In this document: positions 52,057 through 61,188 of the stretch, piece by piece
Position numbering within the stretch: the first letter of the stretch is position 1
Layout: each line of letters begins with the position of its first letter
Assembly: GCF_004794465.1 (NCBI RefSeq)
Contig: NZ_SSDJ01000061.1
Coordinates: 1-64,000, forward strand
DNA length: 64,000 bases
From: Microbacterium sp. K24
GTDB taxonomy: Bacteria; Actinomycetota; Actinomycetes; Actinomycetales; Microbacteriaceae
Reading direction: 5' to 3'
Translations under genes and position numbers: made by a program
Notes under the pieces: model-generated
What the model was told of the DNA's origin: nothing
Database searches by the model: none
The model's input: only the letters and a program-made list of their open reading frames with translations

Positions 52057-52869
52057 TTGGCCGCAGACATCGAACCGACCGCGAAGAAGACATCTGAAGA
52101 CCGATCGCCAGCCCGCCGAACAGGTGCGCGCGCCGGTGGTCGAAAGGCCCTCAAGCCACTCCGCTCCATCGCCATCTTCGGTGCGGTCGGTGCGCTGGTC
52201 GCCGGAATCGCCCTCCCCGCGTTCGCGACGTCGAAGCCGACGGAGGCCGCCCCGACCACGCTCCAGCAGCTCGCTGCCGTCGACGCGCAGTCGCTCGTCG
52301 TCGCCTCGCAGGCGACGGCCGCGCCGCTGAGCCGCGGCACCTTCACCGCGACGACTCCCGAGGAGATCGAGAAGAAGAAGGCCGAGGAGGCGGCAGCAGC
52401 GCGCGCTGCCGCGGCCGCCTCGACCGCCTCCGCGAGGTTCAACACGTCCGGCTACGCGTTGGTCTCACCCGGATCCGGTGAGGTCCGCTATCCGCTTCCC
52501 GGTGGTTCGTACACGCAGGGACGCACGATCGGCGGCGGTCACAACGGAGCCGACATGCTCGCTCCCGCTATGACCCCGATCTACGCCACCGCCGCCGGCG
52601 TGGTCCGCGCCTCGGCCGAGAGCATCGGCGGCTACGGCGTCTGCGTCATGATCGACAGCGTCGTGGGCGGCCAGCAGGTGCAGTCCACCTACGGTCACAT
52701 GACCTACGGGACCCGTCAGGTCGCCGCAGGCCAGACCGTGGCAGCCGGACAGCTCATCGGCTTCGTGGGCAGCACCGGCCGGTCGACGGCGAACCACCTC
52801 CACTTCGAGGTGTGGATCAACGGCGGAATGGTCGAGCCGTACTCCTGGCTCGCCGCCAACGCCGGCTGA
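52057..52869 (+). CDS. Secreted M23 family peptidase
   Basis: A 270-residue protein starting at TTG 52057 with AGGAGG eight bases upstream. Membrane/signal segment around 30-55 (SIAIFGAVGALVAGIALPAF), a coiled-coil region (EEIEKKKAEEAAAARAAAA), then an M23 domain with HNGADM, YGHMTYG and canonical HLHFEVW. It hydrolyses peptidoglycan cross-bridges, acting in wall remodelling. In contrast to the prophage endolysin, both HxH histidines are intact. Confidence 0.9.
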   Translation: MAADIEPTAKKTSEDRSPARRTGARAGGRKALKPLRSIAIFGAVGALVAGIALPAFATSKPTEAAPTTLQQLAAVDAQSLVVASQATAAPLSRGTFTATTPEEIEKKKAEEAAAARAAAAASTASARFNTSGYALVSPGSGEVRYPLPGGSYTQGRTIGGGHNGADMLAPAMTPIYATAAGVVRASAESIGGYGVCVMIDSVVGGQQVQSTYGHMTYGTRQVAAGQTVAAGQLIGFVGSTGRSTANHLHFEVWINGGMVEPYSWLAANAG

Positions 52870-52979
52870 TCCTGCGCTGATCCACCGGGACACGCTCCCG
52901 TCCGTTCACCTGTCGTTTCGCCCCGCATACAGCTGCATGGGTTAGCCTGAAGCCGTTGTCGTACGGGCGGGAGAGGCAG

Positions 52980-53090
52980 ATGGACCGAATATCGAGCATC
53001 CGAACCATGGATGGCCTCGATCGTCACGTCCTCCTGCATAGCCCGCAGGGATGCCACGGCGTTGCCGTGCGCGAAAGGCGCTGTCTTTAG
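52980..53090 (+). CDS. Small leader-like ORF ending inside a terminator hairpin (36 aa)
   Basis: In the 322-base interval between the M23 and HNH genes a 36-codon frame starts at ATG 52980 with GGGAG six bases before it, and ends at TAG 53088-53090, which is in the hairpin loop of the terminator. TTAGCCTGA near 52932 may be a -10. This looks like a short independent transcript (leader peptide or dual-function sRNA). The peptide is not enriched in any one amino acid, so classical amino-acid attenuation is not evident. Confidence 0.45.
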   Translation: MDRISSIRTMDGLDRHVLLHSPQGCHGVAVRERRCL

Positions 53091-53106
53091 ACGGCGCCTT
53101 TTTTCG
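53074..53106 (+). terminator. Terminator upstream of the HNH gene
   Basis: AAAGGCGC / GCGCCTTT stem with an inner GTC/GAC extension and TTTA loop, followed by six T residues. It would end the short transcript that includes the 36-codon frame, 86 bases before the HNH gene. Confidence 0.9.
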
Positions 53107-53191
53107 TCCTTGCGAACGCTCTGCCGTCTGCGCGACCTCGTGTGAGTCGAGAGTGCCGGGAAGCCGTCCCGGCGGATCGAGAGGATGACGA

Positions 53192-53689
53192 ATGCGCACA
53201 CTGGTCCTGAATGCCGGATACGAGCCGCTGGCGATCGTGTCGTTCAAGCGAGCGCTCGTGCTCGTGATGAACGACAAGGCCACGGTGATCGAACGCGTGG
53301 AAGATGATCCCGTCTGGGGCAGCCACGGCGTATACGAACGCCCCGCCGTGATCATCCTGTCCCGCTACGTGCGGGTGCCGACGAGCAGACGGGTGCCGGT
53401 GACCAGACGCGGGGTGCTCCGCCGCGACAACCACCGCTGCGGGTACTGCGGGAAAGCTGCATCGACCATCGACCATGTGCTTCCGCGCTCGCGCGGAGGC
53501 GCAGACTCGTGGGAGAACCTCGTGGCCTGCTGCCTGCGCTGCAACAACGTCAAGAGCGACCGGACGCCGCAGGAGATGCGGTGGCAGCTGCGGTTCACGC
53601 CGCGCCCCCCGCACGGCACCGCCTGGACGGTGCGGGGGACCGAGCGCAGCGATCCGCGATGGGAGCCGTACCTCGCGCTCGCCGCGTGA
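53192..53689 (+). CDS. HNH endonuclease family protein (chromosomal)
   Basis: A 165-residue protein with RTLVLNAGYEPLAIVSFKRA at the N-terminus, a zinc finger CGYCG, and the HNH core TIDHVLPRSRGGADSWENLV ... CLRCNNVKSD. This is the widespread actinobacterial McrA-like HNH protein located beside housekeeping genes. Its biological role is unknown, possibly DNA repair. Confidence 0.9.
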   Translation: MRTLVLNAGYEPLAIVSFKRALVLVMNDKATVIERVEDDPVWGSHGVYERPAVIILSRYVRVPTSRRVPVTRRGVLRRDNHRCGYCGKAASTIDHVLPRSRGGADSWENLVACCLRCNNVKSDRTPQEMRWQLRFTPRPPHGTAWTVRGTERSDPRWEPYLALAA

Positions 53690-53734
53690 GCGCCGAGCCG
53701 GAGTGAAGGCCGCGGCCCCTTAGACTTGGAGTGC

Positions 53735-53807
53735 GCCCTCGTAGCTCAGGGGATAGAGCAGCCCTCTCCTAAAGGGCAGGTCGCAGGTTCGAATCCTGTC
53801 GCGGGCA
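53735..53807 (+). tRNA. tRNA-Arg (CCT anticodon)
   Basis: A cloverleaf folds: D-stem GCTC, anticodon stem GCCCT/AGGGC with loop ctCCTaa (anticodon CCT), T-arm GCAGG-TTCGAAT-CCTGT. The acceptor stem GCCCTCG / CGCGGGC has one U-C mismatch at the fifth pair. Discriminator A is followed by CC in the genome. Not obviously an integration site here. Confidence 0.95.
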
Positions 53808-53814
53808 CCTAGCG

Positions 53815-56001
53815 CTATCTCTCGCCGTGCCGCCAGAGCTTCGACGGCCACCAGATGGCCTTCCCGATGTCGTAGGTCAGTGCGGGCACCAGGAGCGAGC
53901 GGACGACGAAGGTGTCGAGCAGCACGCCGAAGGCCACGATGAACGCGATCTGCACCAGGAACAGGATCGGGATCACCGAGAGCGCGGCGAAGGTGGCCGC
54001 GAGCACGAGGCCCGCCGACGTGATCACGCCGCCGGTGATGGAGAGTCCGCGGAGCACGCCCTCGCGAGTCCCGTGCGCGCGCGATTCCTCCCGCACCCGG
54101 GTCATCAGGAAGATGTTGTAGTCGATGCCGAGCGCCACGAGGAAGACGAAGCCGAACAGGGGAACGGCGGGGTCCGCACCGGGGAACCGGAAGACCCCGT
54201 CGAAGACGAGCGCCGAGACGCCCAGCGCCGTGCCGAAGGACAGCACCGTGGTGAGGATCAGCAGCACGGGCGCGAGGATCGACCGCAGCAGCAGCATGAG
54301 GATGAACATGATGACGACGAGGATGACCGGGAGGATGAGGTTGCGGTCGTGGATCGACGCGTCGTTCGTGTCGATCGAGGTCGCCGTGACGCCCCCGACG
54401 AGTGCGTCGAGATCGTCGAGTTCGCCGCGCAGCTCACGGACCGTGGCGGCGGCGCCGTCGGAGTCCGCGGCATCCGTCAGGGTCGCCTGAAGAAGCACAT
54501 CGCCGTCGACGATCGTCGGTTCGGGCGCGGGGGTGCCGGGAGGTCCCACGGCCGCGAGACCGTCTTCCGTCACCGTCGCGGTGCCGCTGGGGGAGCCGGA
54601 TGCCGTGACGGAGACGCCGTCGATGCCGTCGCTCGCGAGCAGGATGTCGGCCGCGTCCTGCAGCCGGTCCTCGGCGACGAGTACGTAGGCCGGGCTGCCG
54701 GAGCCGCCCGGGAAGTGCTCGCCCAGTGCCGCCTGGCCGTCGCGCGCCTCGGAGGCGCCGAGCACGAGGTCGGACTGCGGCACGCCGACCGCATCGAGTT
54801 GGGTCACGCCCGCGGCGCCGACGAGGAGGACCAGGGTCGTCACGATCCAGATCACGCGCGGACGACGCCTGATCAGGTTCGCCAGGCGGGCCCACAGGCC
54901 GGTGGTCCGCATGCCGTGCTCGGCCTCCACGACCTCCGGCTCGAACTTCGGTCGCCGCGGCCAGAAGACGGCGCGTCCGCAGAGCAGCAGGAGCGCCGGC
55001 AGCAGAGTCAGGGCGGCGAGCATCGCGAACACGATGCCGATCGCCGCGACGGGCCCGAGAGTGCTGTTCGACTTCAGATCGCTGAGCAGCAGGCAGAGGA
55101 GACCGGCGATCACGGTGCCGCCCGAGGCGACGATGGGCTCGAAGGAGCCCTTCCAGGCGGCCATGAGGGCCGTGCCCTTGTCTTGAGCTGTGCGCAGCTC
55201 TTCGCGGAATCGCGCGACCAGAAGCAGCGCATAGTCCGTCGCAGCGCCGATCACGAGGATGAAGAGGATGCCCTGGGTCTGACCGCTGAGCAGCAGGACC
55301 TCGAACTTCGCGAGCCACCAGACCACGAGGAGTGCCACGCAGAGCGCGAACAGGCTCGTGGCGAGCACGACCACGGGCAGCAGCAACGACCGGTACACGA
55401 GCACGAGGATCACCAGCACCGCGAGCAGCGCCACGCCGAGGAGCAGGCCGTCGATCCCCGCGAATCCCGCGACGAGGTCGGCGCTGAACCCGGCGGGGCC
55501 CGTGATGGAGACCGTGATGCCGTCGGGGACGGCGGCTCGCAGCTCCTCGCCGAGCGCGGCGGTCGCATCCGCCAGCTCGGCGTCGCTCTCGATCGGGATG
55601 AACGCCTGCACGGCGAGACCGTCGTCGGACGGGAGCGCCGGCGAGACGTCGTCACCGATCCCCTCGACGGCGGGTGCGTCGGCGACGGCATCCGAGATCG
55701 CGTCGAGCTCGCTCTGGGTGAGCTCGTCCTCCGAGGTGAACACCGCGATCGCCGGGATGGAGTCGCTGTCGTTGAACTCGCCGAGCAGCTTCTGCACCTG
55801 GGTGGCATCGGCCGACTCGGGGAGGTACGTCGTCTGATCGTTGGAGGAGACCTCGTCGACCTTGCCGAACAGCGGTCCGCCGAAGGACGCACCGGCGAGC
55901 CACACCAGGATCAGCGCCACCGGGATGAGCACGCGCACCCAGGAGTGGCGTCGCGAGCGCTCTCGGGTCGGCGGAGCGGGCGCGCGATCAGGGCGTGACA
56001 T
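53815..56001 (-). CDS. MMPL/RND family transporter
   Basis: A 728-residue protein with twelve membrane segments in two similar halves, each with a large extracytoplasmic domain; GAATDYALLLVARFREELR and ALGIDYNIFLMTRVREESR are the paired MMPL motifs. It lies downstream of crtEb on the same strand. In Corynebacterium the crt operon also contains an MMPL gene (cmpL1/cg0722), so a role in carotenoid or lipid export is plausible. 32 bases separate it from crtEb. Confidence 0.9.
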   Translation of the reverse strand: MSRPDRAPAPPTRERSRRHSWVRVLIPVALILVWLAGASFGGPLFGKVDEVSSNDQTTYLPESADATQVQKLLGEFNDSDSIPAIAVFTSEDELTQSELDAISDAVADAPAVEGIGDDVSPALPSDDGLAVQAFIPIESDAELADATAALGEELRAAVPDGITVSITGPAGFSADLVAGFAGIDGLLLGVALLAVLVILVLVYRSLLLPVVVLATSLFALCVALLVVWWLAKFEVLLLSGQTQGILFILVIGAATDYALLLVARFREELRTAQDKGTALMAAWKGSFEPIVASGGTVIAGLLCLLLSDLKSNSTLGPVAAIGIVFAMLAALTLLPALLLLCGRAVFWPRRPKFEPEVVEAEHGMRTTGLWARLANLIRRRPRVIWIVTTLVLLVGAAGVTQLDAVGVPQSDLVLGASEARDGQAALGEHFPGGSGSPAYVLVAEDRLQDAADILLASDGIDGVSVTASGSPSGTATVTEDGLAAVGPPGTPAPEPTIVDGDVLLQATLTDAADSDGAAATVRELRGELDDLDALVGGVTATSIDTNDASIHDRNLILPVILVVIMFILMLLLRSILAPVLLILTTVLSFGTALGVSALVFDGVFRFPGADPAVPLFGFVFLVALGIDYNIFLMTRVREESRAHGTREGVLRGLSITGGVITSAGLVLAATFAALSVIPILFLVQIAFIVAFGVLLDTFVVRSLLVPALTYDIGKAIWWPSKLWRHGER

Positions 56002-56033
56002 CGGGGGTCCTTTCGGAGGGAGATCGATCGGGG

Positions 56034-56927
56034 TCAGGAGATCCAGGCGAGGATCAGGATCATCGTCGCGAGGAAGCCCGCGAAATAGTTCAGGGCGATG
56101 AATCGCCGCCATGCGCGGTTCGTCGTGGCAGAGGTCTCGTCGGTCACGTTCCACCACGGTGCGGCGTTGACGACGTACGGCAGGGCGAGGAGAGCAGCCA
56201 GCGGCCCTGGCCAGGGAGTGAGGAGCATCGAGGCTCCGGCCACGACCCAGAGGGACAGCCCGAGCCGCACGGTCGCCCGCGCGCCGATGACGGTGGCGAT
56301 CGACGAAATCCCGCCCTCACGGTCCGGTCCGATGTCCTGCACCGCGCCGAACGCGTGCGCGGCCATCCCCCAGAGGAAGAAGGCGGTGAGCGTGATGACG
56401 GCGCCGGGGGTGATCTGTGCGCCGGCGAGAGCGAGTCCGACGATCGCGGGACTCACGAAGTGCGTGCTCGAAGTCACCGAGTCGAGGAAGGGACGCTCCT
56501 TGAACCGCAGCCCCGGCGCCGAGTAGGCGATCACGGCGAACACGCTCACGGCCAGCCAGGCCCAACTCGCCGGACCGCCCACGGCGACCAGGTACACGAG
56601 GAACGGGATGTTCGTCACGGCGGCGGCCCAGAGCGTCGCGCGATGGATGCGGGGTGACAGCAGGGCGCCCTCGATGCCGCCCTTGCGCGGGTTGGCCAGG
56701 TCGGAGGCGTAGTCGAAGACGTCGTTGATGCCGTACATCGCGAGGTTGTACGGGATGAGGAAGTACAGCGTGCCGATGAGGAGAGTGAGGTCGATCTCGC
56801 GGGTGCTGAGCAGATACGCGGCGGCGAACGGGAACGCCGTGTTGATCCAGCTGATCGGCCGCGACGAGAGCACGATCTGGGCGATGTCCTGCCCGATGGT
56901 GCGGGAGGGCACGGACTCGGCGCTCAT
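56034..56927 (-). CDS. crtEb: Lycopene elongase (UbiA-type prenyltransferase)
   Basis: A 297-residue membrane prenyltransferase with eight or nine segments. The UbiA Asp motifs are present: YGINDVFDYASD and DIGPDREGGISS. It adds two C5 units to lycopene, giving C50 flavuxanthin-type carotenoid. Start overlaps the crtYf stop by four bases. Confidence 0.92.
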   Translation of the reverse strand: MSAESVPSRTIGQDIAQIVLSSRPISWINTAFPFAAAYLLSTREIDLTLLIGTLYFLIPYNLAMYGINDVFDYASDLANPRKGGIEGALLSPRIHRATLWAAAVTNIPFLVYLVAVGGPASWAWLAVSVFAVIAYSAPGLRFKERPFLDSVTSSTHFVSPAIVGLALAGAQITPGAVITLTAFFLWGMAAHAFGAVQDIGPDREGGISSIATVIGARATVRLGLSLWVVAGASMLLTPWPGPLAALLALPYVVNAAPWWNVTDETSATTNRAWRRFIALNYFAGFLATMILILAWIS

Positions 56928-57271
56928 GACCGCTCCTCGGCGTCGCTGTCCACCCGGTCGTGCTGCGCTCGCCTCCGGGCGCGCAGCGCGGCCCAGAGCG
57001 CGGGGAGCAGCAGCACCCCGGCGAGCGGATAGGCGAAGTCCTCGATCGGCGCGAGCCCGATGTGGAATCCGGCCAGGTGATCGGGCGAGTAGTGGAAGAG
57101 CCCGCTCGCGATCATGACCGTGTCGAACACGGCCGTGAGCACGAGGAGGGCGACGAGCGTCAGCACCACGGCGACGGGACGGGGCCCTCGGCGACGGGCC
57201 GCGAGCGTCAGGGCGATTCCGCCGATCGCCGCGAGGGCGAGGAAGCACGCGGCGAGCTGGAGGTAGGTCAC
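56924..57271 (-). CDS. crtYf: C50 carotenoid cyclase subunit (CrtYf)
   Basis: A 115-residue, three-helix membrane protein of the heterodimeric CarR-type lycopene cyclase family, starting at GTG. Contains HIGLAPIEDFAYPLAG (PIEDF, conserved in CrtYf subunits). With CrtYe it cyclises the ends of the C50 chain; ring type (epsilon, beta or gamma) cannot be decided from sequence by eye. Overlaps crtYe by four bases. Confidence 0.9.
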   Translation of the reverse strand: MTYLQLAACFLALAAIGGIALTLAARRRGPRPVAVVLTLVALLVLTAVFDTVMIASGLFHYSPDHLAGFHIGLAPIEDFAYPLAGVLLLPALWAALRARRRAQHDRVDSDAEERS

Positions 57272-57615
57272 TGCCGCGCCTCCTGCTCGGTGCGCGATCG
57301 GCGCCCCTGCGAGAACAGACGCACCGCTCCGGTGTAGATCACCATCGTGCACAGCACGAGGAAGAGCAGGAAGACGGGCTCCTCGATGGGCAGCTCCGGC
57401 GCCAGCACCAGACCTGTCGCGATGGCCGCCTCGCCGCGGAAGAAGATCCCTCCGGCGATGCCGGCGATGTCCCAGGCCAGGAAGAAGACGAATCCGACGA
57501 CGGTCACGATCGCTGCCGATACGGCGTCTTTCCAGAAGAACAGGCGGAATCGCCGGTCGAGCAGCAGCATGCATCCCGAGAAGAGCAGCAGGGCTCCGAG
57601 ATACAGCGCGCCCAT
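57268..57615 (-). CDS. crtYe: C50 carotenoid cyclase subunit (CrtYe)
   Basis: A 115-residue, three-helix membrane protein, partner of CrtYf, with LAPELPIEEPVFLLFLV (PIEEP, conserved). Its ATG shares one base with the crtI stop, so translation is coupled. Confidence 0.9.
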   Translation of the reverse strand: MGALYLGALLLFSGCMLLLDRRFRLFFWKDAVSAAIVTVVGFVFFLAWDIAGIAGGIFFRGEAAIATGLVLAPELPIEEPVFLLFLVLCTMVIYTGAVRLFSQGRRSRTEQEARQ

Positions 57616-59204
57616 CAGGGGGACTCCTCGCCGACCGGCTCCCGCAGGGGACCGGCGGAGTGATCGCCGCGCACGCGCTTCAGGACGATCTCGGCGCTGA
57701 TGAGGCACATCGGCACGCCCACCCCGGGCGCGGTCGTCGCGCCCGCGTAGTAGAGGCCCCGCACCCGCTTCGAGGCGTTCTGGGCACGGAACATCGCGCT
57801 CTGCGTGAGGATGTGCGCCGGCCCCAGCATCCCGCCCCGCCAGGAGTTGTAGTCGTCGCGGAAGTCGGCGGGTCCTGTCGTCTCGCGCACGACGATGCGC
57901 TCGCGCAGGTCGGGAACACCGGCCCAGGTCGAGATCATGTCGATCGCGGCATCGGCGGCACGCTCGATGTCCGGGGACCCGGCCCCGTCGGAGCCGCCGT
58001 GACCGAGGTCGACGTCGGCGGGGACCGGGATGAGCACGAAGAGGTTCTCGTGCCCCGCCGGGGCGACATCCGGGTCGGTCGCGCTCGGACGGCAGACGTA
58101 CGTCGACGCCGGGGACGGGATCGACGGAGCGGCTCCGAAGATCGCGTCGAAGTTCGCGTCCCAGTCGTCGGTGAAGAAGAGCGAGTGATGCGGAAGCTCG
58201 GGCAGCGGCCCCCGGACGCCGAGCATCACGAGCACACCGCCCGGACCGCTCGTGCGGCGCTCCCACCACGACTCCGGGTACGACTGCAGCCCGCGGGGGA
58301 GCAGCGCTGTCTCGGTGTGGTGCAGATCGGCCGCCGAGACGACGATGTCGGCGTCCTCGACGTGCGTGACGCCGTCGACATCGACCCAGCTCACGCCGGT
58401 CACGGCGGGTCCGTCGGGCCCGGCCTCGGTCCGGATGCCGGTGACCTCGGCCTCGGTGATGATGCGCACGCCGGCGTCGCGCGCGAGCTCGCCGATCCGC
58501 TCGACCAGCTGCCAGAAGCCACCCTGCGGATAGCTCACGCCCTGGTCGAGGTCGAGCGCACTCATCAGGTGGTACATCGCGGGCGCGCTGCGCGGATCGG
58601 TGCCGAGGAAGACCGCCGGATACCCGAGGATCTGCCGGATGACGGGGTGACGGAAGCGGCGGGCGGCGAACGACTGCAGACGCGTGCCCAGCAGCGAGAA
58701 CAGTCGGGGAAGAGCCCGCAGAACCTCGGGAGCCAGGAGAGTGCGGAGCCGGGTGAACGGGTTGTAGAGGAAGTACTTCTCCGCCATCGTGCTCGCGTCG
58801 TGCGCCGAGTCGAGGTAGTCCTGCAGAGCGGGAGCCGAGCCCGGTTCCAGCGACTCGAACAGGCGCGACACGGCCGCGCGGCCCGCGGGGACCGTGACGG
58901 GTGCGCTCGCCGCGCCCCCGGCATCCGGCGCACGGAACACGCGATAGCCGGGGTCGAGCAGGGTGAGGTCGAGCTGCGCGGCGGTGGTCGTGCCCATCAT
59001 CGCGAAGTAGTGGTCGAAGACCTCCGGCATCAGATACCAGGACGGGCCGGAGTCGAAGCGGAACCCGTCGCGCTCGAGCGTTCCCGCGCGGCCGCCGATC
59101 CGGTCGTTCTTCTCGAGCACGACGACCTCGTGCCCGTCGCGGGCGAGCAGACCGGCGACGGCGAGCCCGGCGACGCCCCCGCCGATCACGGTCACCCGGC
59201 TCAT
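57615..59204 (-). CDS. crtI: Phytoene desaturase
   Basis: A 529-residue FAD enzyme with the N-terminal Rossmann motif VTVIGGGVAGLAVAGLLARD, RIGGRAG, and the C-terminal YYAGATTAPGVGVPM signature. It converts phytoene to lycopene in four desaturations. The frame is open upstream but the conserved start MSRVTVIGGG fixes 59204. Confidence 0.96.
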   Translation of the reverse strand: MSRVTVIGGGVAGLAVAGLLARDGHEVVVLEKNDRIGGRAGTLERDGFRFDSGPSWYLMPEVFDHYFAMMGTTTAAQLDLTLLDPGYRVFRAPDAGGAASAPVTVPAGRAAVSRLFESLEPGSAPALQDYLDSAHDASTMAEKYFLYNPFTRLRTLLAPEVLRALPRLFSLLGTRLQSFAARRFRHPVIRQILGYPAVFLGTDPRSAPAMYHLMSALDLDQGVSYPQGGFWQLVERIGELARDAGVRIITEAEVTGIRTEAGPDGPAVTGVSWVDVDGVTHVEDADIVVSAADLHHTETALLPRGLQSYPESWWERRTSGPGGVLVMLGVRGPLPELPHHSLFFTDDWDANFDAIFGAAPSIPSPASTYVCRPSATDPDVAPAGHENLFVLIPVPADVDLGHGGSDGAGSPDIERAADAAIDMISTWAGVPDLRERIVVRETTGPADFRDDYNSWRGGMLGPAHILTQSAMFRAQNASKRVRGLYYAGATTAPGVGVPMCLISAEIVLKRVRGDHSAGPLREPVGEESP

Positions 59205-60106
59205 CGTTCCCGCTCCAGGGCGGTGACGACGAGCGCTCGTGCCGCCAGAGCCGCCTTCACAGGGTCGGGCACGCGTACGCGGGTGCGATACAGCACCTCG
59301 ACGGGGGTGCGTGCCACGCGGCTGGTGAGGGCGGCGAAGAGGGCGAGCGCACTGCGCACGGCTGCGCGGGCATCCTTGGGGAGCAGCGGGATCGCCTCGC
59401 GGGCGTCGGCCAGCTGCCGGTGCACGGTCTCGACCCACGCGTCGCGGTCGGCGTCGGTGAGACGGGCGGAGCCGCCCAGGTAGCCGCGGTGCAGCCGGTC
59501 GGTGTCGTCGGCGAGGTCGCGCAGGAAGTTCACGTTCTGGAACGCTGCTCCCAGCTGGCGCGCACCGCGGACGAGGGTCTCGCGCTCGGCGTCCGTCCGC
59601 TCCTCGTCGCGCAGGAACACCTGCAGGCACATCAGGCCGACGACCTCGGCCGAGCCGTAGACGTAGCTCGCGTGGGCATCGGCGTCGTAGGCGGCGAAAC
59701 CCGCGTCGGATCCGATGTCGGCCGTCATCGAATCGAAGAACGGCTGCGTCAGATCCTCCCCGATGGCGCACTCCCGCGCCGTGCGGGCGAAGGCATGCAG
59801 GATCAGGTCGCTGCTGTAGCCGCTGCGCATCGAGCGGTGCGTCTCGGCGATGTACGACGCGAGGGCCGCGGACTGCGCCGTCACGTCGAGTCCGGCTTCC
59901 GCCGCGACGCCGTCGACGATCTCGTCGGCGATGCGGACCATGGCGTAGATGTTGCGCACGTGCTGACGGTGGCGCTTGCCGAGGAGTCGCGTCGCCAGTC
60001 CGAACGAGGTCGAGTACGCACGGATCACGTCGGTGGTGGCGATCTCGGCCGTGCGGTTGAAACGACGAAGGGCGCCGTCGCCCTGATCCGAAGGGCTGCC
60101 CGTCAT
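59201..60106 (-). CDS. crtB: Phytoene synthase
   Basis: A 301-residue squalene/phytoene synthase with the two Asp-rich motifs (RIADEIVDG and NFLRDLADDTDR) and YVYGSAEVVG. It condenses two GGPP molecules to phytoene. Overlaps crtI and crtE by four bases each. Confidence 0.96.
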   Translation of the reverse strand: MTGSPSDQGDGALRRFNRTAEIATTDVIRAYSTSFGLATRLLGKRHRQHVRNIYAMVRIADEIVDGVAAEAGLDVTAQSAALASYIAETHRSMRSGYSSDLILHAFARTARECAIGEDLTQPFFDSMTADIGSDAGFAAYDADAHASYVYGSAEVVGLMCLQVFLRDEERTDAERETLVRGARQLGAAFQNVNFLRDLADDTDRLHRGYLGGSARLTDADRDAWVETVHRQLADAREAIPLLPKDARAAVRSALALFAALTSRVARTPVEVLYRTRVRVPDPVKAALAARALVVTALERER

Positions 60107-61185
60107 ACCGAACGGCCTTCGATGCGCGAGGTGAGTCCGAGGATCGTGCGGCCGGCAGCAGGGGAGAGCGATCCGGTCGATTCGGCCTCACCGAGAACGG
60201 CGGACACGGCTCCGAGCTGCTCCTGCACGAGACTGCGGACGAACTTCTCCGCACCGCATTCGCGGAGACGGTCGCGGATGTCGGCGGCGTCGGCGTCGCT
60301 GAGGTCGATCGATCCGAAGCGCAGTTCGATGCTCGGCCAGTGCCCGGTCATGCGCGCGTAGGCGATGATCGCGGTCTCCTTGCCCTCGCGCAGGTCGGAG
60401 AAGGCGTCCTTGCCGTGCGCCTCGGGATCGCCGAACACCGACAGGAGGTCGTCCTGCAGCTGGTAGGCGAGTCCGAGGTGCCGGCCGATCGCGGTGAGCT
60501 GTTCCTCGGCCGCAGGCGACGAGCCGGCGAGCACCGCCGCGGCGCGCAACGGGAGCACGAACGAGTACGTCGCCGTCTTGTAGGCGCTCGTCGAGAGGAT
60601 GGTGCGCAGATCGGGCGGGATGATGCCGTCGCTCAGCCCGATGTCGGTGTGCTCGCCCGCGACGGTCTCGAAGATCGTCTGCTCCAGCAGGGAGAGGAGA
60701 CGAACGCGCGCGTCGGAGGAGACGTCGGCCCGCGCGAATCCGAGCACGGCCGATGCGAGCAGGAGATCGCCCATGAGGATCGCGCTGGACCGCGCCCAGT
60801 GCAGCGCCGGCTCGGCAGGCTCCGTCGACCTGCGCTCGACGAGCGATCCGATCAGGTTCGGACGGCGGCGGCGGATCAGGTCGCCGTCGATGACGTCGTC
60901 GTGGAGCAGGAACGCGAAGTGGAGCAGCTCGACATGCACGGCCACGTCGACGGCGCGCTCGACCTCGGCGCTCGTGAGGTCGGCGGGCGCGAGGGACCGC
61001 AGGAGATCGATCAGCAGGCGCGGGCGGATCAGCTTGCCGCCGAGCGCATGTTCAGCGGCCGCCTGCCAGAGCGCGACGAATTCCGTTCCGTACTGCTCTG
61101 CGGCGGATCGCCGCTCCGAGAAGCGGTGGCGCAGCGCCTCTTCGATCCGGATGCCGAGATCTTCCTCGGTGGCCGTCGTGCTCAT
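60103..61185 (-). CDS. crtE: Geranylgeranyl diphosphate synthase
   Basis: A 360-residue polyprenyl synthase with LLHDDVIDGD (first Asp-rich motif) and YQLQDDLLSVFGDP (second). The GGPP product is inferred from its crt operon setting. It follows idi by three bases. Confidence 0.95.
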   Translation of the reverse strand: MSTTATEEDLGIRIEEALRHRFSERRSAAEQYGTEFVALWQAAAEHALGGKLIRPRLLIDLLRSLAPADLTSAEVERAVDVAVHVELLHFAFLLHDDVIDGDLIRRRRPNLIGSLVERRSTEPAEPALHWARSSAILMGDLLLASAVLGFARADVSSDARVRLLSLLEQTIFETVAGEHTDIGLSDGIIPPDLRTILSTSAYKTATYSFVLPLRAAAVLAGSSPAAEEQLTAIGRHLGLAYQLQDDLLSVFGDPEAHGKDAFSDLREGKETAIIAYARMTGHWPSIELRFGSIDLSDADAADIRDRLRECGAEKFVRSLVQEQLGAVSAVLGEAESTGSLSPAAGRTILGLTSRIEGRSV

Positions 61186-61188
61186 CGG

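Noticed and set aside
53827..55998. A 723-codon plus-strand frame antisense to the MMPL gene, and similar long antisense frames opposite groEL (39355-41112), serC, crtI and the histidine kinase.
   Set aside because: They have no ribosome-binding site or family motifs and are made of Arg/His/Asp-rich low-complexity sequence, as expected opposite high-GC genes. The sense strand carries clear conserved motifs.
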